A stretch of 64,000 nt of DNA from an uncultured Stenotrophomonas sp. Its GTDB lineage: Bacteria > Pseudomonadota > Gammaproteobacteria > Xanthomonadales > Xanthomonadaceae. The notes under the pieces are model-generated. The model was not told the origin of the DNA. It did not search any database and saw only the letters and a program-made list of their open reading frames with translations. The stretch lies in contig NZ_CAJYVQ010000001.1 in assembly GCF_913778665.1 (NCBI RefSeq), forward strand, positions 62,001-126,000, written 5' to 3'. Positions 18,473 to 27,600 of this stretch are shown one piece after another. The first letter of the stretch is position 1. The number at the start of each line of letters is the position of its first letter. The position numbers and the translations under genes are program-made.

Positions 18473-20136
18473 CCCGCAACGACCCGTCCCGCACCATCGC
18501 CGCGCCGATCGGCACCACGCTCAACGCCAAGAGCTGGCTGACCGAAGCGCCGCTGCGCATGCTGATGAACAACCTGCACCCGGACGTGGCTGAGCGCCCG
18601 CAGGAACTGGTGGTGTACGGCGGCATCGGCCGCGCCGCGCGCGACTGGGAGAGCTTCGATGCCATCGTCGAAACGCTCAAGCGCCTGGACGATGACCAGA
18701 CCCTGCTCGTGCAGTCGGGCAAGCCGGTGGGCGTGTTCCGCACCCATGCTGATGCGCCGCGCGTGCTGATCGCCAATTCCAATCTGGTGCCGCGCTGGGC
18801 CAACTGGGACCATTTCAACGAGCTGGATAAGAAGGGCCTGGCCATGTACGGCCAGATGACCGCCGGCAGCTGGATCTACATCGGCGCACAGGGCATCGTG
18901 CAGGGCACCTACGAGACCTTCGTGGAAATGGGCCGCCAGCACTTCGGCGGCGACCTGACCGGCAAATGGCTGTTCACCGGCGGGCTCGGCGGCATGGGTG
19001 GCGCCCAGCCGCTGGCCGCCGTGATGGCCGGTGCTTCCTGCCTCGCCGTCGAGTGCCGCAAGAGCAGCATCGACATGCGCCTGCGCACCGGCTACCTGGA
19101 TACCTGGACCGACAACCTGGACGAAGCGCTGCGCCTGATCGACGAGTCGTGCAAGGCGGGCACACCGAAATCGGTGGGCCTGCTCGGCAATGTGGCCGAC
19201 GTGCTGGCCGAGCTGCTCAAGCGCGGCGTGAAGCCGGACCTGCTGACCGACCAGACCTCGGCGCATGACCCGGTGAACGGCTACCTGCCGCAGGGCTGGA
19301 CGGTCGAGCAGTGGGACGACAAGCGTGTATCCGCGCCCAAGGAAGTGGAGAAAGCCGCGCGCGCCTCGATGGCCAACCATATCCGCGCCATGCTCGGCTT
19401 CCACGCACTGGGTGTGCCGACCGTGGACTACGGCAACAACCTGCGGCAGATGGCGCTGGAGGAAGGTGTTGAAAATGCCTTCGATTTCCCGGGTTTCGTG
19501 CCGGCCTATATCCGCCCGCTGTTCTGCCGCGGCATCGGCCCGTTCCGCTGGGCGGCACTGAGCGGCGATCCGGAAGACATTGCCAAGACCGATGCAAAGG
19601 TCAAGGAGCTGATTCCGGACAATCCGCACCTGCACCGCTGGCTGGACATGGCCGCGGAGAAGATCAAGTTCCAGGGCCTGCCGGCACGCATCTGCTGGGT
19701 CGGCCTGGGCGACCGTGATCGACTCGGCCTGGCCTTCAACGAGATGGTCGCCAACGGTGAACTGAAAGCGCCGGTGGTGATCGGCCGTGACCATCTGGAC
19801 AGCGGCAGCGTGGCATCGCCGAACCGCGAAACCGAAGCGATGGCCGATGGTTCCGATGCGGTGTCCGACTGGCCGCTGTTGAACGCCCTGCTCAACACTG
19901 CCAGCGGTGCGACCTGGGTGTCGCTGCACCACGGCGGTGGTGTGGGCATGGGGTTCTCGCAGCACGCGGGCATGGTGATCGTCTGTGATGGCACGGACGC
20001 AGCGGCGAAGCGGATCGGTCGCGTGCTGTGGAATGACCCGGCGACCGGCGTGATGCGCCATGCCGATGCCGGCTACGAGATCGCGATCGACTGCGCAAAG
20101 CAAAAGGGGCTGGATCTGCCGGGGATTCTGGGCTGA
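18469..20136 (+). CDS. hutU: Urocanate hydratase
   Basis: 555 residues, full length. It hydrates urocanate to imidazolone propionate with a tightly bound NAD+. It contains [32 protein letters not shown] for NAD binding, and the C-terminal [15 protein letters not shown]. It is last in the hut operon. No clear terminator follows, but three REP palindromes do. Confidence 0.98.
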   Translation: MTRNDPSRTIAAPIGTTLNAKSWLTEAPLRMLMNNLHPDVAERPQELVVYGGIGRAARDWESFDAIVETLKRLDDDQTLLVQSGKPVGVFRTHADAPRVLIANSNLVPRWANWDHFNELDKKGLAMYGQMTAGSWIYIGAQGIVQGTYETFVEMGRQHFGGDLTGKWLFTGGLGGMGGAQPLAAVMAGASCLAVECRKSSIDMRLRTGYLDTWTDNLDEALRLIDESCKAGTPKSVGLLGNVADVLAELLKRGVKPDLLTDQTSAHDPVNGYLPQGWTVEQWDDKRVSAPKEVEKAARASMANHIRAMLGFHALGVPTVDYGNNLRQMALEEGVENAFDFPGFVPAYIRPLFCRGIGPFRWAALSGDPEDIAKTDAKVKELIPDNPHLHRWLDMAAEKIKFQGLPARICWVGLGDRDRLGLAFNEMVANGELKAPVVIGRDHLDSGSVASPNRETEAMADGSDAVSDWPLLNALLNTASGATWVSLHHGGGVGMGFSQHAGMVIVCDGTDAAAKRIGRVLWNDPATGVMRHADAGYEIAIDCAKQKGLDLPGILG

Positions 20137-20144
20137 TCGCAGGG

Positions 20145-20263
20145 GTGCCGGTCTACGGCCGGCACTACCGCTAGGCACCTGTAGAGCCAGGCCATGCTCG
20201 GCTCAATGCGTCCGGGCCCACGATGCCTGACCCGAAGGCAGCCGCGCATGGGCTCGGCTCTAC
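20145..20263. repeat. Cluster of three SMAG/REP units
   Basis: A minus-strand unit GTAGTGCCGGCCGTAGACCG (20145-20168) is followed by a head-to-head pair: GTAGAGCCAGGCCATGCTCG from 20181 and an inverted unit ending at 20263 whose minus strand reads GTAGAGCCGAGCCCATGCGC. They fill most of the space between hutU and the receptor gene. Confidence 0.78.
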
Positions 20264-20357
20264 CGGTGCGACAGCCTCCCATACGGCACTCGTGGGTGAC
20301 GTATTGTCCGCGACCTGTTAACTTGCGCGCCACTTTCGTGGTTTACAGCCTGTCCGC

Positions 20358-22466
20358 ATGTCGCTCTCGTCTTACCGCCCCACCCCGTCGCTGCTGTTCC
20401 TGGCCGTCTCCCTCTGCCTTGCCTCCGCCGCCGCCGCGGCCCCCCAGGCCACCACGCTGGATGCGGTGCAGGTCACCGCCGCCGATGCCAGCGCGCAGGC
20501 CCGCGAGGCGCTCAAGCGCGTACCCGGCGGCGGCAATGTCATCGACGTCGCCAAGGCCGACAGTCGCCTGTCCAGCACCGCCGATGTGCTGGCCTACCAG
20601 CCCGGCATCAGCGCGCAGTCGCCGGGGAATGAGGGCACCAAGGTCTCGATCCGTGGCTCGGGCATCAACCGGGGCCCGGGCGCGCATGCCTCCGGTATTG
20701 CAGTTTCGATCGACGGTCTGCCACTGACCGGTCCCGGTGGCACGCCCTATGAACTGCTGGAACCGCTGTGGCTGTCGCGCGTGGAAGTCCTGCGCGGCGC
20801 CAACGGCTTCGAGCGCGGCGCGCTGGCGCTGGGCGGTGCCATCGACTACGTCAGTCGCAGCGGCCGTGATTCGGCCGGCGTGCAACTGCACTACGAAGCC
20901 GGCAGCCGTGGCTACCAGAAGCGCGCCCTCAGCTGGGGCGGCGTCAGCGGCGATGTCGATTACTTCCTGGCCTACACCGATACCGAATTCGACGGTTACC
21001 AGCGCCACGCGCGCGGCGACGGCAAGGGCGCGATGGCGAACGTCGGATGGCAGATCACGCCCGACCTGCAGACACGCTTCTTCGTGCGCTATCGCGAAAC
21101 CAATCACGAAACACCCGGGCGCCTGACCCGCGACCAGATCCGCAACGATCCGCACGCGGCGAACACGGCCAACCTGGCCATCGATGCCCGTCGCCCACAG
21201 CCGGGCAGCACCTGGGTGGGCAATGTCACCGCGCTGCAGATCGACGAGGATTCGTCGCTGCAGGCCGGGCTGGTCTATCACACGTACCCGATGGACTTGA
21301 ACGAGAGCCTGTACCGGCAGCAGCTGGACTACGCCAACCTCAACGCCACGCTGGACTACCGCCGCCGCCACCGGCTGTTCGGCCTGGACAGCGAAACCAC
21401 GGTTGGCCTGCGCGTTACCCACGATCTGGACGCCGATGCGCGCGAGTCGCTGCGCTTTGCCAGCAACGGCTATGCCGCCGGTACGCGCACGCGTGACTTC
21501 CGCCACCACGGCACCGACAGCACGCTGCACGTCAGCAATACCCTCACCTTCAATGATCGCCTGCGCATGCAGACCGGGCTGGCACTGATCAACACCCGTC
21601 GCGACGTGCAGGTAACCTGGCCGAGCAGCGGCGGCCGCCTGCGCGACCACGACTGGGACTACGCACCGCGACTGGGCTTCACTTGGCAGCACAGCGTCCA
21701 GACCCAGTGGTTCGGCAACCTCAGCCGCTCGGTGGAGGCGCCGCACCCGTGGTCGATGATCTGGGGCTCGAACCAGTACTTCGGGCCGGGCAATGGCCCG
21801 TCCACCGGCCGCCAGCGCGCGCCGGTGCCGATGCAGAACCAGGCGGCCACCACGCTGGAACTGGGCGCGCGCGGTGACGCGGCGCTGGGTCGCTGGGAAC
21901 TGACCGGCTACTACGCGCACGTCAACCACGAGCTGCTGAGCGTGGAGCTGCAACCGGTACCGAACCTGTTCATCGCCGAGAACAATGCCAGCCCCACCGT
22001 GCACCGTGGCATCGAAGCCGGATTGGACAGCACGCTGTGGCAGGCCGCGCCGGGGCGACTGTCCTTGCGCCAGGCGTACACCTTCAGTGATTTCCGTTAC
22101 CGCCACGACGCGCGCTTCGGCAGCAACCGCCTGCCGGGCCTGCCGCGCCACAGCTACCAGGCCGAGCTGCGCTTCGATCACGCCTCCGGCCTCTATGCTG
22201 CGCTGAACACCGAATACGCCTCGCGCATCGCAGTGGACTACGCCAACAGCTACTGGGCCGACAGCCACGTGATCTTCGGCAGCCGCATCGGCTACGAGGC
22301 ACCCGGTGGCCGCTGGCAGGCCTGGGCGGAGATGCGCAACATCGGCAACCGCCACTACGCCGCCACGGTCACGCCGGGCTATGACGATGCGGGCAAGGAT
22401 GTGGCGCGCTCGACGCCGGGCGAAGGGCGTGGCGTCTATGTGGGTGTGCGCTGGCGCTTCGATTGA
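20358..22466 (+). CDS. TonB-dependent outer-membrane receptor
   Basis: 702 residues from ATG 20358. A Sec signal peptide ends near residue 28 (LASAAAAAPQA). A plug domain follows (VQVTAADASAQ, ADVLAYQPGISAQ, VSIRGSGINRG, VEVLRGANGFERGALALGG) and then a beta-barrel ending in VYVGVRWRFD with a near-terminal aromatic residue. Such receptors import siderophores, metals or sugars using TonB. The substrate cannot be told from sequence, and the neighbours (hut operon, membrane protein) give no clue. Confidence 0.9.
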   Translation: MSLSSYRPTPSLLFLAVSLCLASAAAAAPQATTLDAVQVTAADASAQAREALKRVPGGGNVIDVAKADSRLSSTADVLAYQPGISAQSPGNEGTKVSIRGSGINRGPGAHASGIAVSIDGLPLTGPGGTPYELLEPLWLSRVEVLRGANGFERGALALGGAIDYVSRSGRDSAGVQLHYEAGSRGYQKRALSWGGVSGDVDYFLAYTDTEFDGYQRHARGDGKGAMANVGWQITPDLQTRFFVRYRETNHETPGRLTRDQIRNDPHAANTANLAIDARRPQPGSTWVGNVTALQIDEDSSLQAGLVYHTYPMDLNESLYRQQLDYANLNATLDYRRRHRLFGLDSETTVGLRVTHDLDADARESLRFASNGYAAGTRTRDFRHHGTDSTLHVSNTLTFNDRLRMQTGLALINTRRDVQVTWPSSGGRLRDHDWDYAPRLGFTWQHSVQTQWFGNLSRSVEAPHPWSMIWGSNQYFGPGNGPSTGRQRAPVPMQNQAATTLELGARGDAALGRWELTGYYAHVNHELLSVELQPVPNLFIAENNASPTVHRGIEAGLDSTLWQAAPGRLSLRQAYTFSDFRYRHDARFGSNRLPGLPRHSYQAELRFDHASGLYAALNTEYASRIAVDYANSYWADSHVIFGSRIGYEAPGGRWQAWAEMRNIGNRHYAATVTPGYDDAGKDVARSTPGEGRGVYVGVRWRFD

Positions 22467-22483
22467 GTCGAGCCACGGCACGG

Positions 22484-23263
22484 TCACACCCCCCGGAAGA
22501 CCTCCAGCAGGCTGGCCGCGCCCGGTACCAGCTGCTGGGCCAGCCAGCCCACGATCGCAAAGAACAACAGCAGGCCGAGCAGCGGCCAGATCGTGTGCGT
22601 CACGCACACCCGCCACCAGCCCTGCTCCTGCATGCCCTGCATGCGCCGGTACAGGCCACCGGCGATGGCTGCGTCCACCAGCAGCTCGGCCATCAGCACC
22701 GGCGCCGACCACACCACCCATACGCTGGCCAGCACGACGGTCGCCACCAGCGCGACGATGCCGAGGATGGCCAGCAACGGCAGGCCCGCTTCGTCTTCAG
22801 CCAATCCAGCCAGTGGCAACTCACTCACCTCCGCGCCGCTCGGCGATGCCGAATCACTCCACGACGTCGATGCACCGCCACCGCCGGAGCGCCCCCCCGC
22901 GCCGCTCCACGGTGATTCCACGGCACTTCCGCGAGGTGATGGGCTGCCACCGCCCACATCCGGCGACAAGCCATCCAGCACATTGTCCCAGCGCCAGCGG
23001 ATCCAGATCCACATCAGCAGCAGGAATACGCCGTAGGCCAGCACTACGGCCATCGGGTAGCGAAGCAGCATCGCGTCGATACCGGCCACGCGCAGCAGGT
23101 GCGAGGCAAGGAAGCCGGCCGCACCGGTCAGGGCGACGATCAGCGCCATCTGCAATCGCGGCCAGCCGCGCTGCTGCAGGTGCTGCCGCGCGCGCACCAC
23201 TTCGCTGCCACGGCTGGTCGGCAGTTTGAGCGGGCTGCTGGAAAAGTGGCGGGAACGCTTCAT
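22484..23263 (-). CDS. Four-span membrane protein of unknown function
   Basis: 259 residues from ATG 23263, preceded by GGAGGAG. Two hydrophobic segments (about 38-57 and 68-92) and two more (about 173-197 and 227-247) flank a Gly/Ser-rich low-complexity loop (GSAVESPWSGAGGRSGGGGA). No family is recognised. It converges on the TonB-dependent receptor with a 17-bp gap. Confidence 0.7.
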   Translation of the reverse strand: MKRSRHFSSSPLKLPTSRGSEVVRARQHLQQRGWPRLQMALIVALTGAAGFLASHLLRVAGIDAMLLRYPMAVVLAYGVFLLLMWIWIRWRWDNVLDGLSPDVGGGSPSPRGSAVESPWSGAGGRSGGGGASTSWSDSASPSGAEVSELPLAGLAEDEAGLPLLAILGIVALVATVVLASVWVVWSAPVLMAELLVDAAIAGGLYRRMQGMQEQGWWRVCVTHTIWPLLGLLLFFAIVGWLAQQLVPGAASLLEVFRGV

Positions 23264-23439
23264 GCGCTCCTCCGGGAACAGGTGACAGCGTGGCCAGCGA
23301 TCTCGACAACCTGATACAGCATGCGGACATCCTTGCCGGGCACGCGTAAGCGGTGATGGCCGGATTCTACCGCTACGCGGCGCCGCGTCCAGAGCGCGCA
23401 CAGCATCATCAACCCGGCAGCAGCTGGACCCGCGCGCTC

Positions 23440-23463
23440 ATCCACGCGTGGCGTGGATCTACC
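23440..23463 (-). repeat. SMAG/REP monomer
   Basis: On the minus strand it reads GTAG, then ATCCACGC-CAC-GCGTGGAT, a perfect 8-bp dyad. It lies just past the TetR gene stop. Confidence 0.72.
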
Positions 23464-23476
23464 TGATAGGGCCGGA

Positions 23477-24052
23477 TCAGGGTGGCGCGGCGGCCTTCAA
23501 CAACTGCGCGGCCACCTGGTCGAACGGGGAGATGTCCTGCAGCGCGCGGCTCATCGCCACCGCACCTTCCACACTGGCGATCACCAGGCTGGCCAGTCCC
23601 GACGCGGTCGCGGGGGCGTGCCCTTCGGCGACGAAGGCGGCGGCCAGATGGCCCTGCCAACGCACGAACACGTCCGCGGCGGCGACGCGCGGCTGGCTGG
23701 ATGCTGCGTCCACCGGCTCCTCCACGGCAGCGGCCAGCACCGGGCAGCCGGCGCGGAAGCCCGAGCGCAGCAGGCGTTCGCGCCACAGCGCCAGGAACTG
23801 CTGCAGGCCCTGCACCGCACCACCCGCCAGCAGCTCCACCAGCAGCGCTTCGACCTTGTCACCGGCCATATGCGTGGCACGCGCCAGCAGTTCCTGCTTG
23901 CCACCGGGAAAGTGGTGGTAGGTCGAGCCCAATGGCGCTTCGGCCAGCTTGGTCACCTCGCGGATGCTGGTGGCGTTGAGCCCGACACGCGCAAGCATCT
24001 GTGCCGCAGCGTCGATCACGCGTTGAGGCGCATCAGAGGATCGGGGGCTCAC
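23477..24052 (-). CDS. TetR/AcrR-family transcriptional regulator
   Basis: 191 residues from GTG 24052, with AAGGAG at proper spacing. The N-terminal helix-turn-helix (RVIDAAAQMLARVGLNATSI then APLGSTYHHFPGGKQELL) is typical. The C-terminal ligand domain resembles the LmrA/YxaF group. It is divergent from a thioesterase gene. Two copies of ACAGTCGTCATA lie between the starts, one next to each gene, so auto- and cross-regulation is a reasonable inference. Confidence 0.88.
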   Translation of the reverse strand: MSPRSSDAPQRVIDAAAQMLARVGLNATSIREVTKLAEAPLGSTYHHFPGGKQELLARATHMAGDKVEALLVELLAGGAVQGLQQFLALWRERLLRSGFRAGCPVLAAAVEEPVDAASSQPRVAAADVFVRWQGHLAAAFVAEGHAPATASGLASLVIASVEGAVAMSRALQDISPFDQVAAQLLKAAAPP

Positions 24053-24070
24053 GGCAGTCTCCTTGCCAGG

Positions 24071-24118
24071 ACAGTCGTCATAGATTAGCGTACCGGCGAT
24101 CCTATAACAGTCGTCATA
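24071..24118. promoter_or_regulatory. Repeated operator-like sites between tetR-type gene and thioesterase gene
   Basis: The 12-mer ACAGTCGTCATA occurs at 24071-24082 and 24107-24118. The second copy sits in a 16-bp dyad TAT-N-AC-N4-GT-N-ATA ending 3 bp before ATG 24122. The geometry fits TetR-family operators. Confidence 0.6.
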
Positions 24119-24121
24119 ACC

Positions 24122-24667
24122 ATGAATCTCTGGTTCCGCCTGCTCCATCTGCTGCTGTGCAGCCTGTTCCGGCCGAAGCTGGAGGCCCCGTTCGGGGTCT
24201 CGCGGCTGCAGTTCCGGGTGCTGCCCAACGACCTGGACAGCAACCTGCACATGACCAACGGCCGCTACTGGAACATCTTCGACCTGGGCCGGCTGGACCT
24301 GATCCTGCGCATGGGCCTGGGCCGGGTGGCGCTGCGCGAGAAGTGGGCGCCGATCGTCGGCGCCGGCACCATCCAGTTCCGCCGCGAACTGAAGCCGTTC
24401 CAGCGCTTCACCCTGGAAACCCGCCTGGTCGGCTGGGTCGGCTCGCGCGGCATCATGGAGCAGCGCGTGCTGATCGGCCCCGAGCAGAAGATCGCCACCC
24501 GCGCGCTGCTGGTCACCGGCATCTACGACCGCCGCGCGCGCCAATTCCTCGGCATGCCGAAGATGATGGAAGCCATCGGCGTGGTCGCGCCGCCGTCACC
24601 GCCGCTCAGCGCCGCCGCCGAAGCGCTGCTGGCAGCGGATGCGGCGCTGAAGCGGGATGACGCCTGA
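24122..24667 (+). CDS. Hotdog-fold acyl-CoA thioesterase family protein
   Basis: 181 residues. The family segment DLDSNLHMTNGRYWNIFDLG carries the hotdog catalytic region, and FRRELKPFQRFTLETRLVGW follows. An N-terminal hydrophobic stretch (LWFRLLHLLLCSLF) could associate with the membrane. Members hydrolyse acyl-CoA thioesters. The ATG at 24122 has no Shine-Dalgarno, and the operator-like dyad abuts it, so the message may be leaderless or have a very short leader. Confidence 0.82.
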   Translation: MNLWFRLLHLLLCSLFRPKLEAPFGVSRLQFRVLPNDLDSNLHMTNGRYWNIFDLGRLDLILRMGLGRVALREKWAPIVGAGTIQFRRELKPFQRFTLETRLVGWVGSRGIMEQRVLIGPEQKIATRALLVTGIYDRRARQFLGMPKMMEAIGVVAPPSPPLSAAAEALLAADAALKRDDA

Positions 24668-24673
24668 GCCGCA

Positions 24674-25804
24674 TCAGACCCTGGGCATGTTCTTGGTCAC
24701 GCAATGGATGCCGCCACCGCCGCCGGCGATCGCATCGATGTCCACCTGCTCGATCACCCGGCCCGGGTACAGGTCTTCCAGCAGCTCGCGGCAGTAACCA
24801 TCGGCGGTATCGTCACCGAACTGCGGCGCGACCACCGCGCCGTTGATCGACAGATAGTTGATGTAACCCATCGCCAGGTCATCGTTGTCGCGGGTATGCA
24901 CGTTGTCACGGCCGTCCAGTGGCGGCGGCAGCGTGTGCACCTGCAGGCGCCGGCCATCGGCATCGCTGGCCCCACGCAGAATCTCCAGGTGCTCGCGGGT
25001 CAGGTCGTAGTCGTAGGACGCCGGATCATTGTCGAGGTTGGCGATCACCACGCCCGGACGCACGAAGCGCGCATAGAAGTCCACGTGTGCGTCGGTGATG
25101 TCCTCGCCGGCGATGCCGGGCAGCCAGATCACCTTGCGCAGGCCCAGATGATGCTTCAGCTCGGCCTCGATATCCGCGCGCGACAAGTCCGGATTGCGAT
25201 TGCGGTTCACCCAGCAGCTCTCGGTGAGGATGGCGGTGCCATGGCCGTCCACTTCGATGCCGCCGCCCTCGCCGGCCAGATCACTTTCCAGCAGCGTTGC
25301 GCCGGTCACCTGCGCCAGCCACGGCGCCACCACGCCATCATTGCGCGCACTCTGCTTGCCACCCCAGCCGTTGAAATTGAAATCGACCAGGCCCAACCCG
25401 CCCTGGCCGTCGGTGACGAAGCAGCCGCCGTAGTCGCGCACCCAGATGTCATCCAGCGGCACCTCCAGGAACTCAATGTTGTCGCGGCCACAGCGATCCT
25501 GCGCCAGCTTCCGCTGTGCCGGGCGGCACAGCACGCTGACCGGCTGGTGGCGGGCGATGGTGCGCGCGAGCCGGGCCACGGCGCTGTTTACTGCATCGGC
25601 CTGCGCCCCCCACACCCGCGGCTGCGCAGCGAAGGCCAGGAACACGCGCTCCTGTGGTCCGTGCTCGTCGGGCATGCGCCAGGCGCCCGCGGCCGGCACC
25701 GCCGCAGATGTGCGCCCCGGCAGACCGGCCAGGCCGAGGGCGGCCAGGCCACCGAGGCCGGCTGCGCCCGCCAGCTGGGTGAGGAAGTGACGACGGGTAT
25801 GCAT
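24674..25804 (-). CDS. Tat-exported agmatine deiminase/peptidyl-arginine deiminase family enzyme
   Basis: 376 residues. The N-terminus TRRHFLTQLAGAAGLGG is a twin-arginine signal, so the enzyme should act in the periplasm after folding in the cytoplasm. The PAD_porph family motifs are PDEHGPQERVFLAF, WVRDYGG, EGGGIEVDG, DAHVDFYARF and GGGGGIHCVT with nucleophile Cys368. Cytosolic relatives hydrolyse agmatine to N-carbamoylputrescine. Here the substrate could be agmatine or another guanidine compound. It is divergent from a GcvA-like LysR gene, with a clear dyad between them. Confidence 0.88.
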   Translation of the reverse strand: MHTRRHFLTQLAGAAGLGGLAALGLAGLPGRTSAAVPAAGAWRMPDEHGPQERVFLAFAAQPRVWGAQADAVNSAVARLARTIARHQPVSVLCRPAQRKLAQDRCGRDNIEFLEVPLDDIWVRDYGGCFVTDGQGGLGLVDFNFNGWGGKQSARNDGVVAPWLAQVTGATLLESDLAGEGGGIEVDGHGTAILTESCWVNRNRNPDLSRADIEAELKHHLGLRKVIWLPGIAGEDITDAHVDFYARFVRPGVVIANLDNDPASYDYDLTREHLEILRGASDADGRRLQVHTLPPPLDGRDNVHTRDNDDLAMGYINYLSINGAVVAPQFGDDTADGYCRELLEDLYPGRVIEQVDIDAIAGGGGGIHCVTKNMPRV

Positions 25805-25873
25805 GACGGGCTCCAGACCCAGCGAGGGGGTAGAACCATGCTGCGCTTGCTGATCGATAAGGACAAACGATAG

Positions 25874-25892
25874 ATTCAGGCATCAATTGAAT
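25874..25892. promoter_or_regulatory. LysR-type box ATTCA-N9-TGAAT
   Basis: A 19-bp interrupted dyad containing a T-N11-A pattern sits 17 bp before the LysR gene and 69 bp before the divergent deiminase gene, in an AT-rich island. Confidence 0.6.
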
Positions 25893-25909
25893 AGTTCCTC
25901 TTATCTGAC

Positions 25910-26794
25910 ATGCTCAAGCACTGGCCCTCGCTGAACGCCCTGCGTGGTTTCGAGGCCGCCGCGCGGCTGGGCAGCTTCCACCGCGCGGCTGAGGAACTGC
26001 ACCTGACCCAATCGGCCATCAGCCAGCAGATCCGTGGCCTGGAGGCTTCGTTGCAGCAGCCGTTGTTCTTCCGGCAGGGCCGCAGCGTCACCCTCACCGA
26101 CGCCGGTATCGACCTGCTGGAAACCACCCAGTCCCTGCTGCGGCAGCTGGCCAGTGGCATCCGCCGGCTTGATCAGTACCGAAAGCCCAATCAATTGATC
26201 GTCAACACCAGCCCGGCCTTTGCCCGCCACTGGCTGGTGCCGCGCCTGGCACAGTTCCATCGCCTGCATCCCGGTGCCGACCTGTGGCTGCTGATCAGCG
26301 AGGACGCGCCGGACATGACCACGCAGACGCTGGACGTGGCGGTACGCGACGACCTCGACGCGCAGGCGCACTGCCAGCACCGCGTGCTGCTGCAGGACCG
26401 CCTCTACCCGGCCTGCCATCCAACGCTGCTGGCCACGCCCGCGCACGAGCGCATGACGCTGCATGGCGAGCGCGAAATGGACTGGAGCCAATGGCAGGTG
26501 CAGGGCGGCGCGGACGTTGGCCAGCGACGGGACGGCATGAACTTCTCCGAGCCCGGGCAGTTGCTGGATGCCGCCTGCCAGGGCCTGGGCATCGCCCTGG
26601 TCAGCGAGCTGCTGGCCGCCGACGCCTGCGCACAGCGCCTGCTGCAAGCGCTGGACGGTGCACGCGTACGCGGCCCGCGCTGGAGCTGGCTGGTGCATGA
26701 GGACAGCGCCGCCGAGCCGCTGGTGATCGGCTTCTGCGAGTGGTTGCAGGCCAGCCTGCCCGCCAGCGCTACTGCTGTTTCAGTGCGCGGCTGA
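25910..26794 (+). CDS. LysR-family regulator, GcvA-like
   Basis: 294 residues. The N-terminus LPSLNALRGFEAAARLGSF-type helix, then AAEELHLTQSAISQQIRGLE, matches the GcvA/AmpR subgroup. It probably controls the divergent Tat-exported deiminase gene via the ATTCA dyad. Its last 26 bp overlap the end of the convergent SGNH hydrolase gene. Confidence 0.88.
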   Translation: MLKHWPSLNALRGFEAAARLGSFHRAAEELHLTQSAISQQIRGLEASLQQPLFFRQGRSVTLTDAGIDLLETTQSLLRQLASGIRRLDQYRKPNQLIVNTSPAFARHWLVPRLAQFHRLHPGADLWLLISEDAPDMTTQTLDVAVRDDLDAQAHCQHRVLLQDRLYPACHPTLLATPAHERMTLHGEREMDWSQWQVQGGADVGQRRDGMNFSEPGQLLDAACQGLGIALVSELLAADACAQRLLQALDGARVRGPRWSWLVHEDSAAEPLVIGFCEWLQASLPASATAVSVRG

Positions 26795-27551
26795 CGGCCG
26801 CTTCTGCCAACGGCGCCATCTGCGCATAGCCCTGCGCTGTGGGATGCACACCGTCCTCGGCCAGCTGCGGATCGAGGCCGCCGGCCGCATTGGCCATCGG
26901 CGTGTAGTAATCCAGATAGACCAGCGCCTTCGCCTCGGCGTAGCGCTTCAATGCCTCATTCAAGGCACGCACTTTGGGCGCCGGCGTGATGCCCGGCATC
27001 CACGGATAATCGCTGACCGGCAACACCGACGCCAGCACCACGCCAATGCCGTGCGCCCGCGCCAGATCCACCATCGCATGCAGGTTGTCTTCGATCATCG
27101 CCTGCGTGGAGGGACCGGTATTGCCGGCAAGGTCGTTGGTGCCGGCCAGGATCACCACCACCCGTGGTTTCAGCGCCAGCACGTCCTGTGGGAAACGCAG
27201 CAGCATCTGCGCCGTGGTCTGTCCACTGATACCGCGGTTGAGCCAGCCCTTGCCGGGAAAGAACAAGGCGCCGCCTTCACTGCCCCAGCCTTCGGTGATG
27301 GAGTCGCCGTAGAACACCACGCGCGGCTGCCCGGGCACAGCGGCGGGCAGCGCAGCATTGGCGGCGCGATAGCGCTGCAGCTGCGGCCAATCAGCAAGCT
27401 GCTGCTGCATGAAGCGCACCTCGTCCGGGCGCAGCTGTTCGACCGGCTTCAGCAGCAGCGGATTGACCGCCTCAGGCTCGGCCGCCTTCAGCGGGCCGCT
27501 CAGCGCCATGGCAACGGTGATGGCACCGGCAAGCAGCACGGGTCCACGCAT
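26769..27551 (-). CDS. Secreted SGNH/GDSL-family hydrolase
   Basis: 260 residues from ATG 27551, with GGAG at good spacing. A signal peptide ends near residue 24 (ALSGPLKAAEP). The SGNH blocks are FYGDSITEGWG (catalytic Ser), NRGISGQTT, LAGTNDL and DGVHPTAQGY (catalytic His, Asp). The PAF-acetylhydrolase-like pattern suggests an esterase on carbohydrate or lipid acyl groups in the periplasm. A TAGACT -10-like hexamer lies at 27579-27584 on the minus strand. The 3' end overlaps the LysR gene tail. Confidence 0.87.
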   Translation of the reverse strand: MRGPVLLAGAITVAMALSGPLKAAEPEAVNPLLLKPVEQLRPDEVRFMQQQLADWPQLQRYRAANAALPAAVPGQPRVVFYGDSITEGWGSEGGALFFPGKGWLNRGISGQTTAQMLLRFPQDVLALKPRVVVILAGTNDLAGNTGPSTQAMIEDNLHAMVDLARAHGIGVVLASVLPVSDYPWMPGITPAPKVRALNEALKRYAEAKALVYLDYYTPMANAAGGLDPQLAEDGVHPTAQGYAQMAPLAEAAVSRALKQQ

Positions 27552-27600
27552 GCGGGTTCTCCAGAAGGCCAGGCCCACAGTCTAGCGCGCTGCGTCCGCT

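Noticed and set aside
20343-22721. Open frame opposite the TonB-dependent receptor
   Set aside because: It is antisense to a receptor with signal peptide, plug and barrel, and has low-complexity composition.
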